Positions 1 through 5,512 of a DNA stretch of 6,267 bases are shown here, in pieces (within the stretch, counting starts at the first letter, position 1; every line of letters begins with the position of its first letter). The stretch spans positions 1 through 6,267 of the forward strand of contig JAFGCA010000819.1 in the NCBI GenBank assembly GCA_016932895.1, written 5' to 3'. Both the position numbers and the translations under genes were made by a program. The notes under the pieces were generated by a model. The model saw nothing but the letters and a program-made list of their open reading frames with translations. It had not been told where the DNA came from and did no database searches. This DNA comes from Sedimentisphaerales bacterium (GTDB lineage: Bacteria > Planctomycetota > Phycisphaerae > Sedimentisphaerales > SG8-4).

Positions 1-650
1 AGGTGGAGGGCGCGACGGACACCGAGGCCGTGCTCGGCGCGGTGGGTTTTCCGCCTCTGCCACCCTACATCCGGCGCGACGACGATGCTTCCGTGGCCGA
101 GCGGGACCGCGACCGGTACCAGACCGTCTACGCCCGGCGGCCCGGAGCGGTGGCGGCGCCGACCGCCGGATTGCACTTTACCCGGGAATTGATCGAGAAT
201 CTCAAGGGTGCCGGTGTCCGCTTCGCCGCGGTGACGTTGCACGTCGGCGCCGGGACCTTCAAGCCGATTGCCACCGAATGCGTCGAGGACCATCCGATCC
301 ACCGCGAGTCCTATCGCATCGACGAGGAGAACGCCGGTCTCATCAACGCCGCTCGCGCCGCCGGCGGTCGCATCATCGCCGTCGGCACCACCGTCACCCG
401 CGTCCTCGAAACGATCTCCGCGAGCGGCCGAGTGAGCCCGTGCGAGGGCACGACAAACCTCTTCATCACGCCCGGCTACGAATTCAAGATCGTCGAGGCC
501 ATGGTCACCAATTTCCACCTGCCCCGCTCGACGCTGCTGGCCCTGGTGGCCGCCTTTGCGGGCCTCGAGCCGATCCGCCGCGCCTACCGCCACGCCATCG
601 AGCAGCGCTACCGCTTCTACTCCTACGGCGACGCCACCCTCATTCTCTAA
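1..650 (+). CDS. queA: S-adenosylmethionine:tRNA ribosyltransferase-isomerase QueA (C-terminal part, 5' end outside window)
   Basis: QueA transfers and isomerises the ribosyl moiety of S-adenosylmethionine onto 7-aminomethyl-7-deazaguanine at the tRNA wobble position, giving epoxyqueuosine; it is a cytoplasmic tRNA-modification enzyme. The visible 215 residues run in frame from the window edge (first full codon at base 3) to a TAA stop. They carry family landmarks in the expected order: RDRYQTVYA followed by [13 protein letters not shown] (residues about 36-60 of the fragment), [10 protein letters not shown] (79-88), [10 protein letters not shown] (127-136, usually GTTSxRTLE), the block PGYEFK...[11 protein letters not shown] (157-179), and the end YRFYSYGDA (203-211). 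Complete QueA proteins are about 340-360 residues, so roughly the first 130-140 are missing to the left. The GTG at base 3 is an internal valine, not a start. Family assignment is firm. The gene is probably not functionally linked to the sulfatase downstream, 131 bp away. Confidence 0.97.
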   Translation, partial: VEGATDTEAVLGAVGFPPLPPYIRRDDDASVAERDRDRYQTVYARRPGAVAAPTAGLHFTRELIENLKGAGVRFAAVTLHVGAGTFKPIATECVEDHPIHRESYRIDEENAGLINAARAAGGRIIAVGTTVTRVLETISASGRVSPCEGTTNLFITPGYEFKIVEAMVTNFHLPRSTLLALVAAFAGLEPIRRAYRHAIEQRYRFYSYGDATLIL

Positions 651-690
651 GCCACCCGGCCGGCGAGAGAAGGGCCTTGCCCTTGCCTGG

Positions 691-711
691 GGCACGGGGT
701 ACCCTGGTGCC
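691..711 (+). terminator. GC-rich hairpin after queA (weak terminator candidate)
   Basis: GGCAC at 691-695 pairs with GTGCC at 707-711. Inside this, after a G-G mismatch, GGG (697-699) faces CCT (703-705), making a 21-nt near-perfect inverted repeat with a tiny loop. It lies 40 bp after the queA stop. There is no T run after it, so it is not a canonical intrinsic terminator; it could be an mRNA 3' end stabiliser, part of a dispersed intergenic repeat, or chance in GC-rich DNA. Nothing else in 651-755 looks like a gene, and I see no good promoter there. Confidence 0.3.
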
Positions 712-755
712 ACGTGTGCCGCAGAATTCGGATTGAACCAGGAGCAGGTGATATT

Positions 756-771
756 CCTCTTCGAAAGGAGG
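756..771 (+). promoter_or_regulatory. Sulfatase ribosome-binding site folded in a small hairpin
   Basis: The strong Shine-Dalgarno AAAGGAGG (764-771) sits 10 nt before the ATG at 782 and fixes that start. The bases just before it are its complement: CCTCTT (756-761) can pair with AGGAGG (766-771) across a four-base CGAA loop, with one T-G wobble. In the mRNA this would bury the ribosome-binding site. The pairing is seen in the sequence; that it regulates translation is inference. Confidence 0.5.
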
Positions 772-781
772 CAGCGTCGAT

Positions 782-2215
782 ATGACTCAAAAGGGCAGCA
801 GACGTGGTTTTCTCAAGTGGGCCGGTGTGGGGGCCGCGACGTGGGCGCTGGGTGGTTGTGGGGATTCCCTGAACGCCTTCGGCGCGGGCAAGGCCGCACG
901 CAAGCCGAACATCATTTTCGTCATGGCCGACGACCTGGGCTATGGCGACCTCGGTTGTTACGGCCAGAAACAGATCAAGACGCCGAACATCGACCGTATG
1001 GCCGCCGAGGGGATGCGCTTCACGGACCACTACGCCGGCAGCACGGTTTGCGCGCCCTCGCGCTGCTGCCTCATGACCGGCCTGCACACCGGGCACGCCT
1101 ACATACGCGGCAACCGGGAGGTCAAGCCGATGGGCCAGTGGCCCTTGCCCGCGGGCACCGCGACGTTGCCCCGGATGCTCCAGGATGCCGGCTACACCAC
1201 CGCCCTGATCGGCAAGTGGGGCCTGGGCGGGCCCGGCAGCTCGGGAACGCCCAACCAGCAGGGCTTCGACTACTTTTTCGGCTACCTCTGCCAGCGCCAC
1301 GCCCACAACTACTATCCCGAATTCCTGTTCCGCAACGACGAGCGGGTCCCGTTGGATAACGAAGTGGCGGGGGACCGACCCGACGGCGCCGGTGTGGCTG
1401 CGAAGAAGGTGCAGTACTCCTACGACCTGATGGCCGCCGAGGCGCTGTCGTTCGTCGAGCAGAACAAAGCCGGCCCGTTCTTTTTGTACCTGGCGATCAC
1501 GATCCCGCACGCCAACAACGAGGCGGGCGGCAAGGGCATGGAGGTCCCCGATTACGGGATCTACGCGCAGAAGGACTGGCCCGAGCCTCAGAAGGGCCAC
1601 GCGGCGATGATCAGTCGGCTGGACCGCGACATGGGCCGGCTCAGAGGCAAGCTCGAGGACCTGGGCATCGACGACAACACGGTGGTGTTCTTCACCAGCG
1701 ACAACGGCCCGCACCGCGAGGGCGGCGCGAACCCGGACTTTTCCGACAGCAACGGTCCGTTGCGCGGCATCAAGCGCGACCTGTACGAAGGCGGCATCCG
1801 CGTGCCGCTGATCGCGCGCTGGCCGGGCCGGATCGAAGCCGGCAGCGAGACGGACCATATCTCGGCCTTCTGGGATTTCCTGCCCACCTTCGCCGAACTG
1901 GCCGGGACGAAGCCGCCCGCCAAAGGCGACGGCCTGTCCCTGGCGCCGACGCTCCTGGGCCGGCCCGAAAAGCAGGAGAAACATTCGTTTCTCTATTGGG
2001 AGTTCCACGCGCGCGGCACCAATCAGGCGGCCCGTTGCGGGCGCTGGAAGGCCGTCCGCTTCGGCGCCACGCGCAAGCTGGAACTGTACGATCTCAAGAA
2101 CGATCTTGGCGAGACCACCGACGTGGCCGACCGTCACCCCGAGGTCGTGGCCAAAATCAAAGACTTCCTCGCCGGCGCGCGGACCGAATCGGAGTTCTGG
2201 AAGTTCAAGGGATAG
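782..2215 (+). CDS. Type I (formylglycine-dependent) sulfatase, Tat-exported lipoprotein
   Basis: Predicted to hydrolyse a sulfate ester on an organic or polysaccharide substrate outside the cytoplasm. The 477-residue length fits arylsulfatase-A-like enzymes. The N-terminus has a twin-arginine motif SRRGFLK (residues 6-12), a short hydrophobic stretch and a lipobox LGGC with the lipidated cysteine at 26. The metal-site start PNIIFVMADDLGYGD (42-56) supplies D50 and D51. The signature CAPSR places the formylglycine cysteine at C90 and R94 after it. Other expected active-site residues are K145 (GKWG), H243 (IPHAN), D307-N308 (TSDNGPH) and K331 (GIKRDLYEGGIRVP). The end, LYDLKNDLGE onward, is the usual sulfatase C-terminal subdomain. 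The cysteine-type motif needs a formylglycine-generating enzyme or anSME maturase, not seen here. The start at 782 is supported by AAAGGAGG. The substrate cannot be read from sequence. Probably co-transcribed with the ARH-fold gene at 2404. Confidence 0.95.
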   Translation: MTQKGSRRGFLKWAGVGAATWALGGCGDSLNAFGAGKAARKPNIIFVMADDLGYGDLGCYGQKQIKTPNIDRMAAEGMRFTDHYAGSTVCAPSRCCLMTGLHTGHAYIRGNREVKPMGQWPLPAGTATLPRMLQDAGYTTALIGKWGLGGPGSSGTPNQQGFDYFFGYLCQRHAHNYYPEFLFRNDERVPLDNEVAGDRPDGAGVAAKKVQYSYDLMAAEALSFVEQNKAGPFFLYLAITIPHANNEAGGKGMEVPDYGIYAQKDWPEPQKGHAAMISRLDRDMGRLRGKLEDLGIDDNTVVFFTSDNGPHREGGANPDFSDSNGPLRGIKRDLYEGGIRVPLIARWPGRIEAGSETDHISAFWDFLPTFAELAGTKPPAKGDGLSLAPTLLGRPEKQEKHSFLYWEFHARGTNQAARCGRWKAVRFGATRKLELYDLKNDLGETTDVADRHPEVVAKIKDFLAGARTESEFWKFKG

Positions 2216-2356
2216 TACCGCATTTCGCAGGTTCCGCGAGTGTGCGGGAGGAGATTGCTTCGTCGCTACGCTCCTGGCAATGACAGATGCGGGTCGTCCC
2301 TGTCATTGCGAGCGAAGCGAAGCAATCTACACTCGCACGTTCTACGAAGTGCGGTA
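2216..2356. mobile_element. 141-bp palindromic MITE-like element with 4-bp flanking duplication
   Basis: The whole interval is an imperfect inverted repeat. The ends are TACCGCA (2216-2222) and TGCGGTA (2350-2356); the outer 28 nt of each arm (2216-2243 and 2329-2356) match at 21 of 28 positions, including an 8-nt block GCGAGTGT. The inner arms (2253-2286 and 2300-2327) also pair, with a 13-nt centre at 2287-2299. The four bases before it (ATAG, 2212-2215) are repeated directly after it (ATAG, 2357-2360), which is what insertion with a 4-bp target duplication leaves. No open reading frame of its own is credible. The TAG of the left copy is the sulfatase stop codon, so the host gene stayed intact. 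The structure is seen directly; mobility is inferred. It could instead be a structured RNA or intergenic repeat whose ATAG flanks arose by chance (about 1 in 256 for one given boundary). Confidence 0.72.
2253..2327. repeat. Core dispersed repeat (GATTGCTTCG ... CGAAGCAATC hairpin)
   Basis: Inside the palindrome, GATTGCTTCGTCGCTACGCT on the left and AGCGAAGCGAAGCAATC on the right are inverted copies of a motif that, from memory, recurs in intergenic regions of many unrelated bacteria and is often mis-translated as peptides such as DCFASLAMT or CHCERSEAI. The inner ten base pairs GCAATGACAG / CTGTCATTGC (2277-2286 with 2300-2309) are perfect. The left arm carries two 3-nt extras relative to the right arm, so the copies have drifted. 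Confidence 0.8.
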
Positions 2357-2390
2357 ATAGCGCTGCAACGAGGTCCGAGCAGGCGAAGAC

Positions 2391-2396
2391 AAGGAG
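2391..2396 (+). promoter_or_regulatory. Ribosome-binding site of the ARH-fold gene
   Basis: AAGGAG lies 7 nt before the ATG at 2404. This spacing selects that start over the in-frame ATG at 2425 (residue 8), which has no comparable site and sits directly in front of the twin-arginine motif. Confidence 0.75.
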
Positions 2397-2403
2397 CTGA
2401 CGC

Positions 2404-3606
2404 ATGAAAGAGCATCGCAGTACGATGGCGCGCCGCTGCTTCCTCGGCGGCGCGCTGGTAACGGCCGCGGCCGCGGCGACGCGCGACTCTCTCGCCGCCG
2501 GCGCCGACACCGGGAGAAAAGACGGGATCCCGTTGCGCGAGAAGTTCTTCGGCTGCATCGCCGGCTGCCATATCGGCTCGGCGATGGGGGCCGCTGTCGA
2601 AGGATGGTCCTGGCAGCGTATCGAGCGCGAGCACGGGCTGCTGGAAAAGCTCTTGCCCTACGAGCACTACGGCAACGGGTGGAAGCGCGAGCCGGGCACG
2701 ACCGAGGACGGCGTCGAACGGCAGAAGCTGATGATTACCGCCATCATGGAAAAGCAGGACCGGATCAACGCCGAGGACTTGCGCCGCGCGTGGGTGGACC
2801 ACATGAACCCCAACGCCGCGGGGCTGGTCTCGGAGCCGTTCGAGGGCAAGCTGGCGGCGATCGCGCGCACGCACATCGCGGCCGCCGATATCGGCAAGTA
2901 CTGCGACTACTCGGGGCTCGTTTCCCTGGCGCGCTCGTGTCATCCCATTGGGTTGATCAACGCCGGCGACGTCGCCGGCGCGATCGCCGACATTCGCGAG
3001 GTCGGTCAGCTTTACAACACGGCCAACAGTCGGGGCATCCTCTGGGCCGAGGTGACCGCCCTGGCCATCGCCGCCGCCACCAAACCCGGCGCCACCGTCG
3101 ACAGCGTACTGGGCGCGATCCTCGATCGCTGCGACCAGGTCGATACGCGCTTCACGCGAAAGGCTGGCATCCGCTCGGAGCTGCGGCGCGGGCTCAAGGC
3201 CACCGCCGGATGCAGCGACGTGCGCCAGATGCGCGAGAAGTTCGATTCGATCTACAGCGGTCGCGGCGTCCCCTACGCCCACAGCTACGCCAACGAAATC
3301 GTGACCAAGGCCGTTTGCGTCTTCAAGATGACCGGGGCCGATACGTGGGAGGCGATGAAGGCGGGCGTCAACATGGGCCGCGATACCGATTGCCTGACCG
3401 CCGTGGCCGCCGGGATCTCCGGGGCGCTCTCCGGCGCCGGTTCCATACCGAAGGAGCTGATCAAACAGACCGATTACGCCACCTCGATCAATCCGCACAC
3501 CAACTCGCAACGGATGCTGAGGGAAACCTCCGACGGCCTGTACCACGCCTTCCAGGCGCGACTGGCGAAGATGAGAACCTACGTCGGGCAGATGGCTACG
3601 GCGTAG
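2404..3606 (+). CDS. Exported ADP-ribosylglycohydrolase-fold protein (PF03747-type)
   Basis: A 400-residue protein of the ADP-ribosylglycohydrolase/DraG fold, an all-helical family that uses two metal ions to cleave ADP-ribosyl or related N/O-glycosidic bonds. The N-terminus has a Tat-like signal: ARRCFLGG (residues 9-16), a run of small hydrophobic residues (17-25) and a possible cleavage site near SLAAG (29-33). The mature part starts with REKFFGCIAGCHIGSAMGAA, the usual family opening. The first metal motif appears as GTTEDG (T100-E101-D102) rather than the standard TDD. The second is GRDTDC (325-330), with D327 and D329 kept but cysteine where the family usually has threonine. Family members acting on proteins are normally cytoplasmic, so export plus altered motifs suggests a different, extracytoplasmic substrate; that is inference. 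It follows the sulfatase in the same direction, only 43 bp away apart from the inserted element. Family call is firm, reaction is not. Confidence 0.88.
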   Translation: MKEHRSTMARRCFLGGALVTAAAAATRDSLAAGADTGRKDGIPLREKFFGCIAGCHIGSAMGAAVEGWSWQRIEREHGLLEKLLPYEHYGNGWKREPGTTEDGVERQKLMITAIMEKQDRINAEDLRRAWVDHMNPNAAGLVSEPFEGKLAAIARTHIAAADIGKYCDYSGLVSLARSCHPIGLINAGDVAGAIADIREVGQLYNTANSRGILWAEVTALAIAAATKPGATVDSVLGAILDRCDQVDTRFTRKAGIRSELRRGLKATAGCSDVRQMREKFDSIYSGRGVPYAHSYANEIVTKAVCVFKMTGADTWEAMKAGVNMGRDTDCLTAVAAGISGALSGAGSIPKELIKQTDYATSINPHTNSQRMLRETSDGLYHAFQARLAKMRTYVGQMATA

Positions 3607-3617
3607 ACCAGCGGCTG

Positions 3618-3649
3618 GGGGCCCGACGAGGGACGGTATCCGGGGCCCG
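3618..3649 (+). repeat. GGGGCCCG repeat pair after the ARH-fold gene
   Basis: GGGGCCCG occurs at 3618-3625 and again at 3642-3649. Because GGGCCC is self-complementary, the two copies can also pair as a 6-bp stem around an 18-nt loop, 12 bp past the stop codon. No T run follows, so it is a poor intrinsic terminator; it may be chance in GC-rich DNA. The remaining spacer up to 3690 shows nothing recognisable. Confidence 0.25.
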
Positions 3650-3694
3650 CAAGACTTTCGCCCACACCCGCAGCCGGAATCAGTGGTTTGGCGG

Positions 3695-3723
3695 TTTTCA
3701 AAACGGGTCCGAGTCGGTATGAT
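3695..3723 (+). promoter_or_regulatory. Candidate sigma70-type promoter for nadB
   Basis: TTTTCA (3695-3700, four of six matches to TTGACA) and TATGAT (3718-3723, five of six to TATAAT) are separated by 17 bp. This is the best promoter-like pair in the window and stands out in a locally AT-richer stretch. It predicts transcription starting near 3730 and a leader of about 100 nt before the nadB ATG at 3833. Promoter consensus is less reliable in GC-rich, non-enterobacterial genomes. Confidence 0.5.
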
Positions 3724-3730
3724 ACAAGTT

Positions 3731-3749
3731 CCCGTGCGGAACGTGCGGG
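3731..3749 (+). promoter_or_regulatory. Hairpin at the predicted 5' end of the nadB leader
   Basis: CCCGTGCG (3731-3738) pairs with CGTGCGGG (3742-3749) in eight consecutive pairs, two of them G-U, around a GAA loop. It starts at or next to the predicted transcription start, where a stem could protect the mRNA or be part of a structured leader. A shorter stem CTCG/CGAG (3756-3759 with 3765-3768) follows. I do not recognise a known riboswitch. Confidence 0.4.
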
Positions 3750-3783
3750 TATCGTCTCGCGCGTCGAGCCGAGGTTTTTGGCA

Positions 3784-3816
3784 GGTGGGGGGTTGGCCCC
3801 ACCGCGTTGTTTTATT
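3784..3816 (+). terminator. Intrinsic-terminator-like hairpin just upstream of nadB
   Basis: GGTGGGG (3784-3790) pairs perfectly with CCCCACC (3797-3803) around a 6-nt loop, and a T-rich tract follows (TTGTTTTATT, 3807-3816). This is the only GC-stem-plus-T-tract structure in the window. It ends only 16 bp before the nadB ATG, leaving no room for a promoter between. It is therefore either the end of the sulfatase/ARH transcript that nadB transcription must also cross, or a leader attenuator of nadB. Confidence 0.6.
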
Positions 3817-3832
3817 GGGAAACCAGCAGAAA

Positions 3833-5491
3833 ATGGGTGAGCACGACAAGGTCGGCGGGTCGGCGGACACCGAGCGGGTGGAGTTCGGTCAGCCCCGGCG
3901 GTACCTGATTGACATCGATTCGATGGCGACGAATCAGCTTTTCGCCGATTGTGTCGTCGTCGGCGCGGGCATGGCGGGCCTGCGGGCGGCGCTGGAGGCG
4001 GCGGCGCGACGCAACGTCATCGTCGTTTGCAAAGGCGGCCTCGAAGACTCCAACACCTGGAAGGCCCAGGGCGGAATCGCCTCGGTCCTCAACGAGGACG
4101 ATACCTTCGAGTCGCACATCGCCGATACCTTGAAGACCGGTTGCGGCATCTGCGACGACGCGACGGTCGAACAGGTCGTGCGTAAGGGTCCCGAGCTGAT
4201 TCGCGAGCTGCGCCAGTGGGGCACGCAATTCGATCTGGTGGACGGCCGCATCGACACGACCCTCGAGGGCGGGCACTCGCGAGCCCGCATTATCCACGCC
4301 CACGGCGATGAGACCGGCCGGGCCATCGCCGAAACCCTCATCGAAACCGTCAAGAACACGCCCGCCATCAAGATCATCGAGCATTTCTTCACCGTCGATC
4401 TGCTCACCGACGAAGAGAATCGCTGCTGCGGCATCATCGGCATGGACAGGGACCGGGGTCTCCAGATCATCTGGGCCGCCAATACCATCTTAGCCAGCGG
4501 CGGGGTCGGCCAGTTGTATCGCGAGACCACGAACCCCGCCGGCGCCACGGCCGACGGGCTGGCCATGGCCTACCGCGCCGGGGCGGTTCTGCGGGACATG
4601 GAGTTCCTCCAGTTTCACCCGACCACGCTCTACGTCGCCGGCGCCTCGCGGGCGCTCATTACCGAGACGCTGCGGGGCGAGGGGGCCTACCTGCTCGACA
4701 CGCAGGGGCAGCGCTTCATGAAGGAGTACCACGAGGCCGGGGAGCTGGCCCCGCGCGACGTCGTGAGCCGGGCGATCCTGGCCCAGATGCGCCAGACCGA
4801 ATCGACCCACGTTTTCCTCGACATCCGTCATCTCGACAAGGAATTCTTCGCCCGGCGATTTCCGCTGATCAGCGACCTGGTGGAGAGCTTCGACATCGAC
4901 GTCGCCCACGATCTAATCCCGGTGCGGCCCAGCGCCCACTACATGATCGGCGGGGTCAAGACCGACGCGACCGGCCGCACCAGCATAGCGAATCTCTACG
5001 CCTGCGGCGAGGTAGCCTCCACCGGGCTGCACGGAGCCAACCGACTGGGAAGCAACTCGCTGCTGGAGGGGCTCGTTTTCGGAACGGTGGCCGGGCAGGC
5101 GGTCTCGGCCGGAGACAAGGCCGATGTCACGTCCCTGAAGCACCCGGCCATGCTCTACAGCATCCCCCATTCGGACCGCAGCCGGCTCGACGCCGCCGAC
5201 GTGCGAAACGCCCTGCGCGCCTTGATGTGGCGCAATGTCGGCATCACGCGCAAAGCCCAGCCCCTGGCCGAGGCCCAGGAAATCATCCGGTTCTGGCACC
5301 GCTACGTGATGGACAAGGTCTTCGACGGTCCGGACGGCTGGGAGTGCCAGAACATGCTCGCGGTCTCGCTGCTGATGGCCCACGCCGCGGACTTGCGCCG
5401 GGAGAGCCGGGGCGTTCACTACCGCATGGACTACACCCGGACCAACGACGAGCACTTCAAGAAGCACATCGAGCTCGTGCGCTGCCGCTGA
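3833..5491 (+). CDS. nadB: L-aspartate oxidase NadB
   Basis: A cytoplasmic FAD enzyme that oxidises L-aspartate to iminoaspartate, the first step of de novo NAD synthesis; NadA then makes quinolinate. From ATG 3833 the protein is 552 residues (E. coli NadB 540). Visible parts are the FAD-binding GAGMAG (44-49), the NTWKAQGGIA block, EGGHSRARIIHAHGDETGRA with E145, HPTTL (H262), TETLRGEGAYL (T277, E278), APRDVVSRA (R308), HYMIGG (H369) and NRLGSNSLLEG (R404). Relative to E. coli residues recalled as H244, R290, H351 and R386, the offset is a constant 18, and the FAD/succinate-dehydrogenase-like capping and helical C-terminal domains are complete. The frame is open back to a GTG at 3683 and has another ATG at 3923; 3833 is preferred because it keeps the PRRYLIDID lead-in before the FAD fold, although its Shine-Dalgarno is weak. 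LRGEG and the N-terminal motifs separate it from succinate dehydrogenase. nadA and nadC are not in the window. Confidence 0.96.
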   Translation: MGEHDKVGGSADTERVEFGQPRRYLIDIDSMATNQLFADCVVVGAGMAGLRAALEAAARRNVIVVCKGGLEDSNTWKAQGGIASVLNEDDTFESHIADTLKTGCGICDDATVEQVVRKGPELIRELRQWGTQFDLVDGRIDTTLEGGHSRARIIHAHGDETGRAIAETLIETVKNTPAIKIIEHFFTVDLLTDEENRCCGIIGMDRDRGLQIIWAANTILASGGVGQLYRETTNPAGATADGLAMAYRAGAVLRDMEFLQFHPTTLYVAGASRALITETLRGEGAYLLDTQGQRFMKEYHEAGELAPRDVVSRAILAQMRQTESTHVFLDIRHLDKEFFARRFPLISDLVESFDIDVAHDLIPVRPSAHYMIGGVKTDATGRTSIANLYACGEVASTGLHGANRLGSNSLLEGLVFGTVAGQAVSAGDKADVTSLKHPAMLYSIPHSDRSRLDAADVRNALRALMWRNVGITRKAQPLAEAQEIIRFWHRYVMDKVFDGPDGWECQNMLAVSLLMAHAADLRRESRGVHYRMDYTRTNDEHFKKHIELVRCR

Positions 5492-5512
5492 CGCCGCCGG
5501 CGCGTATTTCCT

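Noticed and set aside
733..756. TTGAAC plus ATATT as a promoter for the sulfatase
   Set aside because: The spacing (about 11-12 bp) is too short for a sigma70 promoter and no better-spaced partner is present.
647..2137. Long open frame (496 codons) antisense to the sulfatase
   Set aside because: It mirrors the sulfatase coding strand in GC-rich DNA, has low-complexity Ala/Arg/Gly/Val composition and no recognisable domain; the sense frame carries every catalytic motif.
2106..2558. Short open frames across the palindrome giving peptides such as DCFASLAMT and CHCERSEAI
   Set aside because: These are translations of the dispersed repeat itself, a familiar source of spurious hypothetical proteins.
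3688..3723. TTGGCG paired with TATGAT as the nadB promoter
   Set aside because: The spacer would be 24 bp; TTTTCA at 3695 gives the proper 17 bp instead.
3683..3832. Upstream GTG start for nadB adding 50 residues
   Set aside because: The added segment is not NadB-like, has no ribosome-binding site and overlaps the promoter-like and terminator-like sequences.
2266..3870. Long open frame (534 codons) antisense to the ARH-fold gene
   Set aside because: It is a shadow of the sense gene and runs through the palindromic element and the nadB leader; no domain or credible start.
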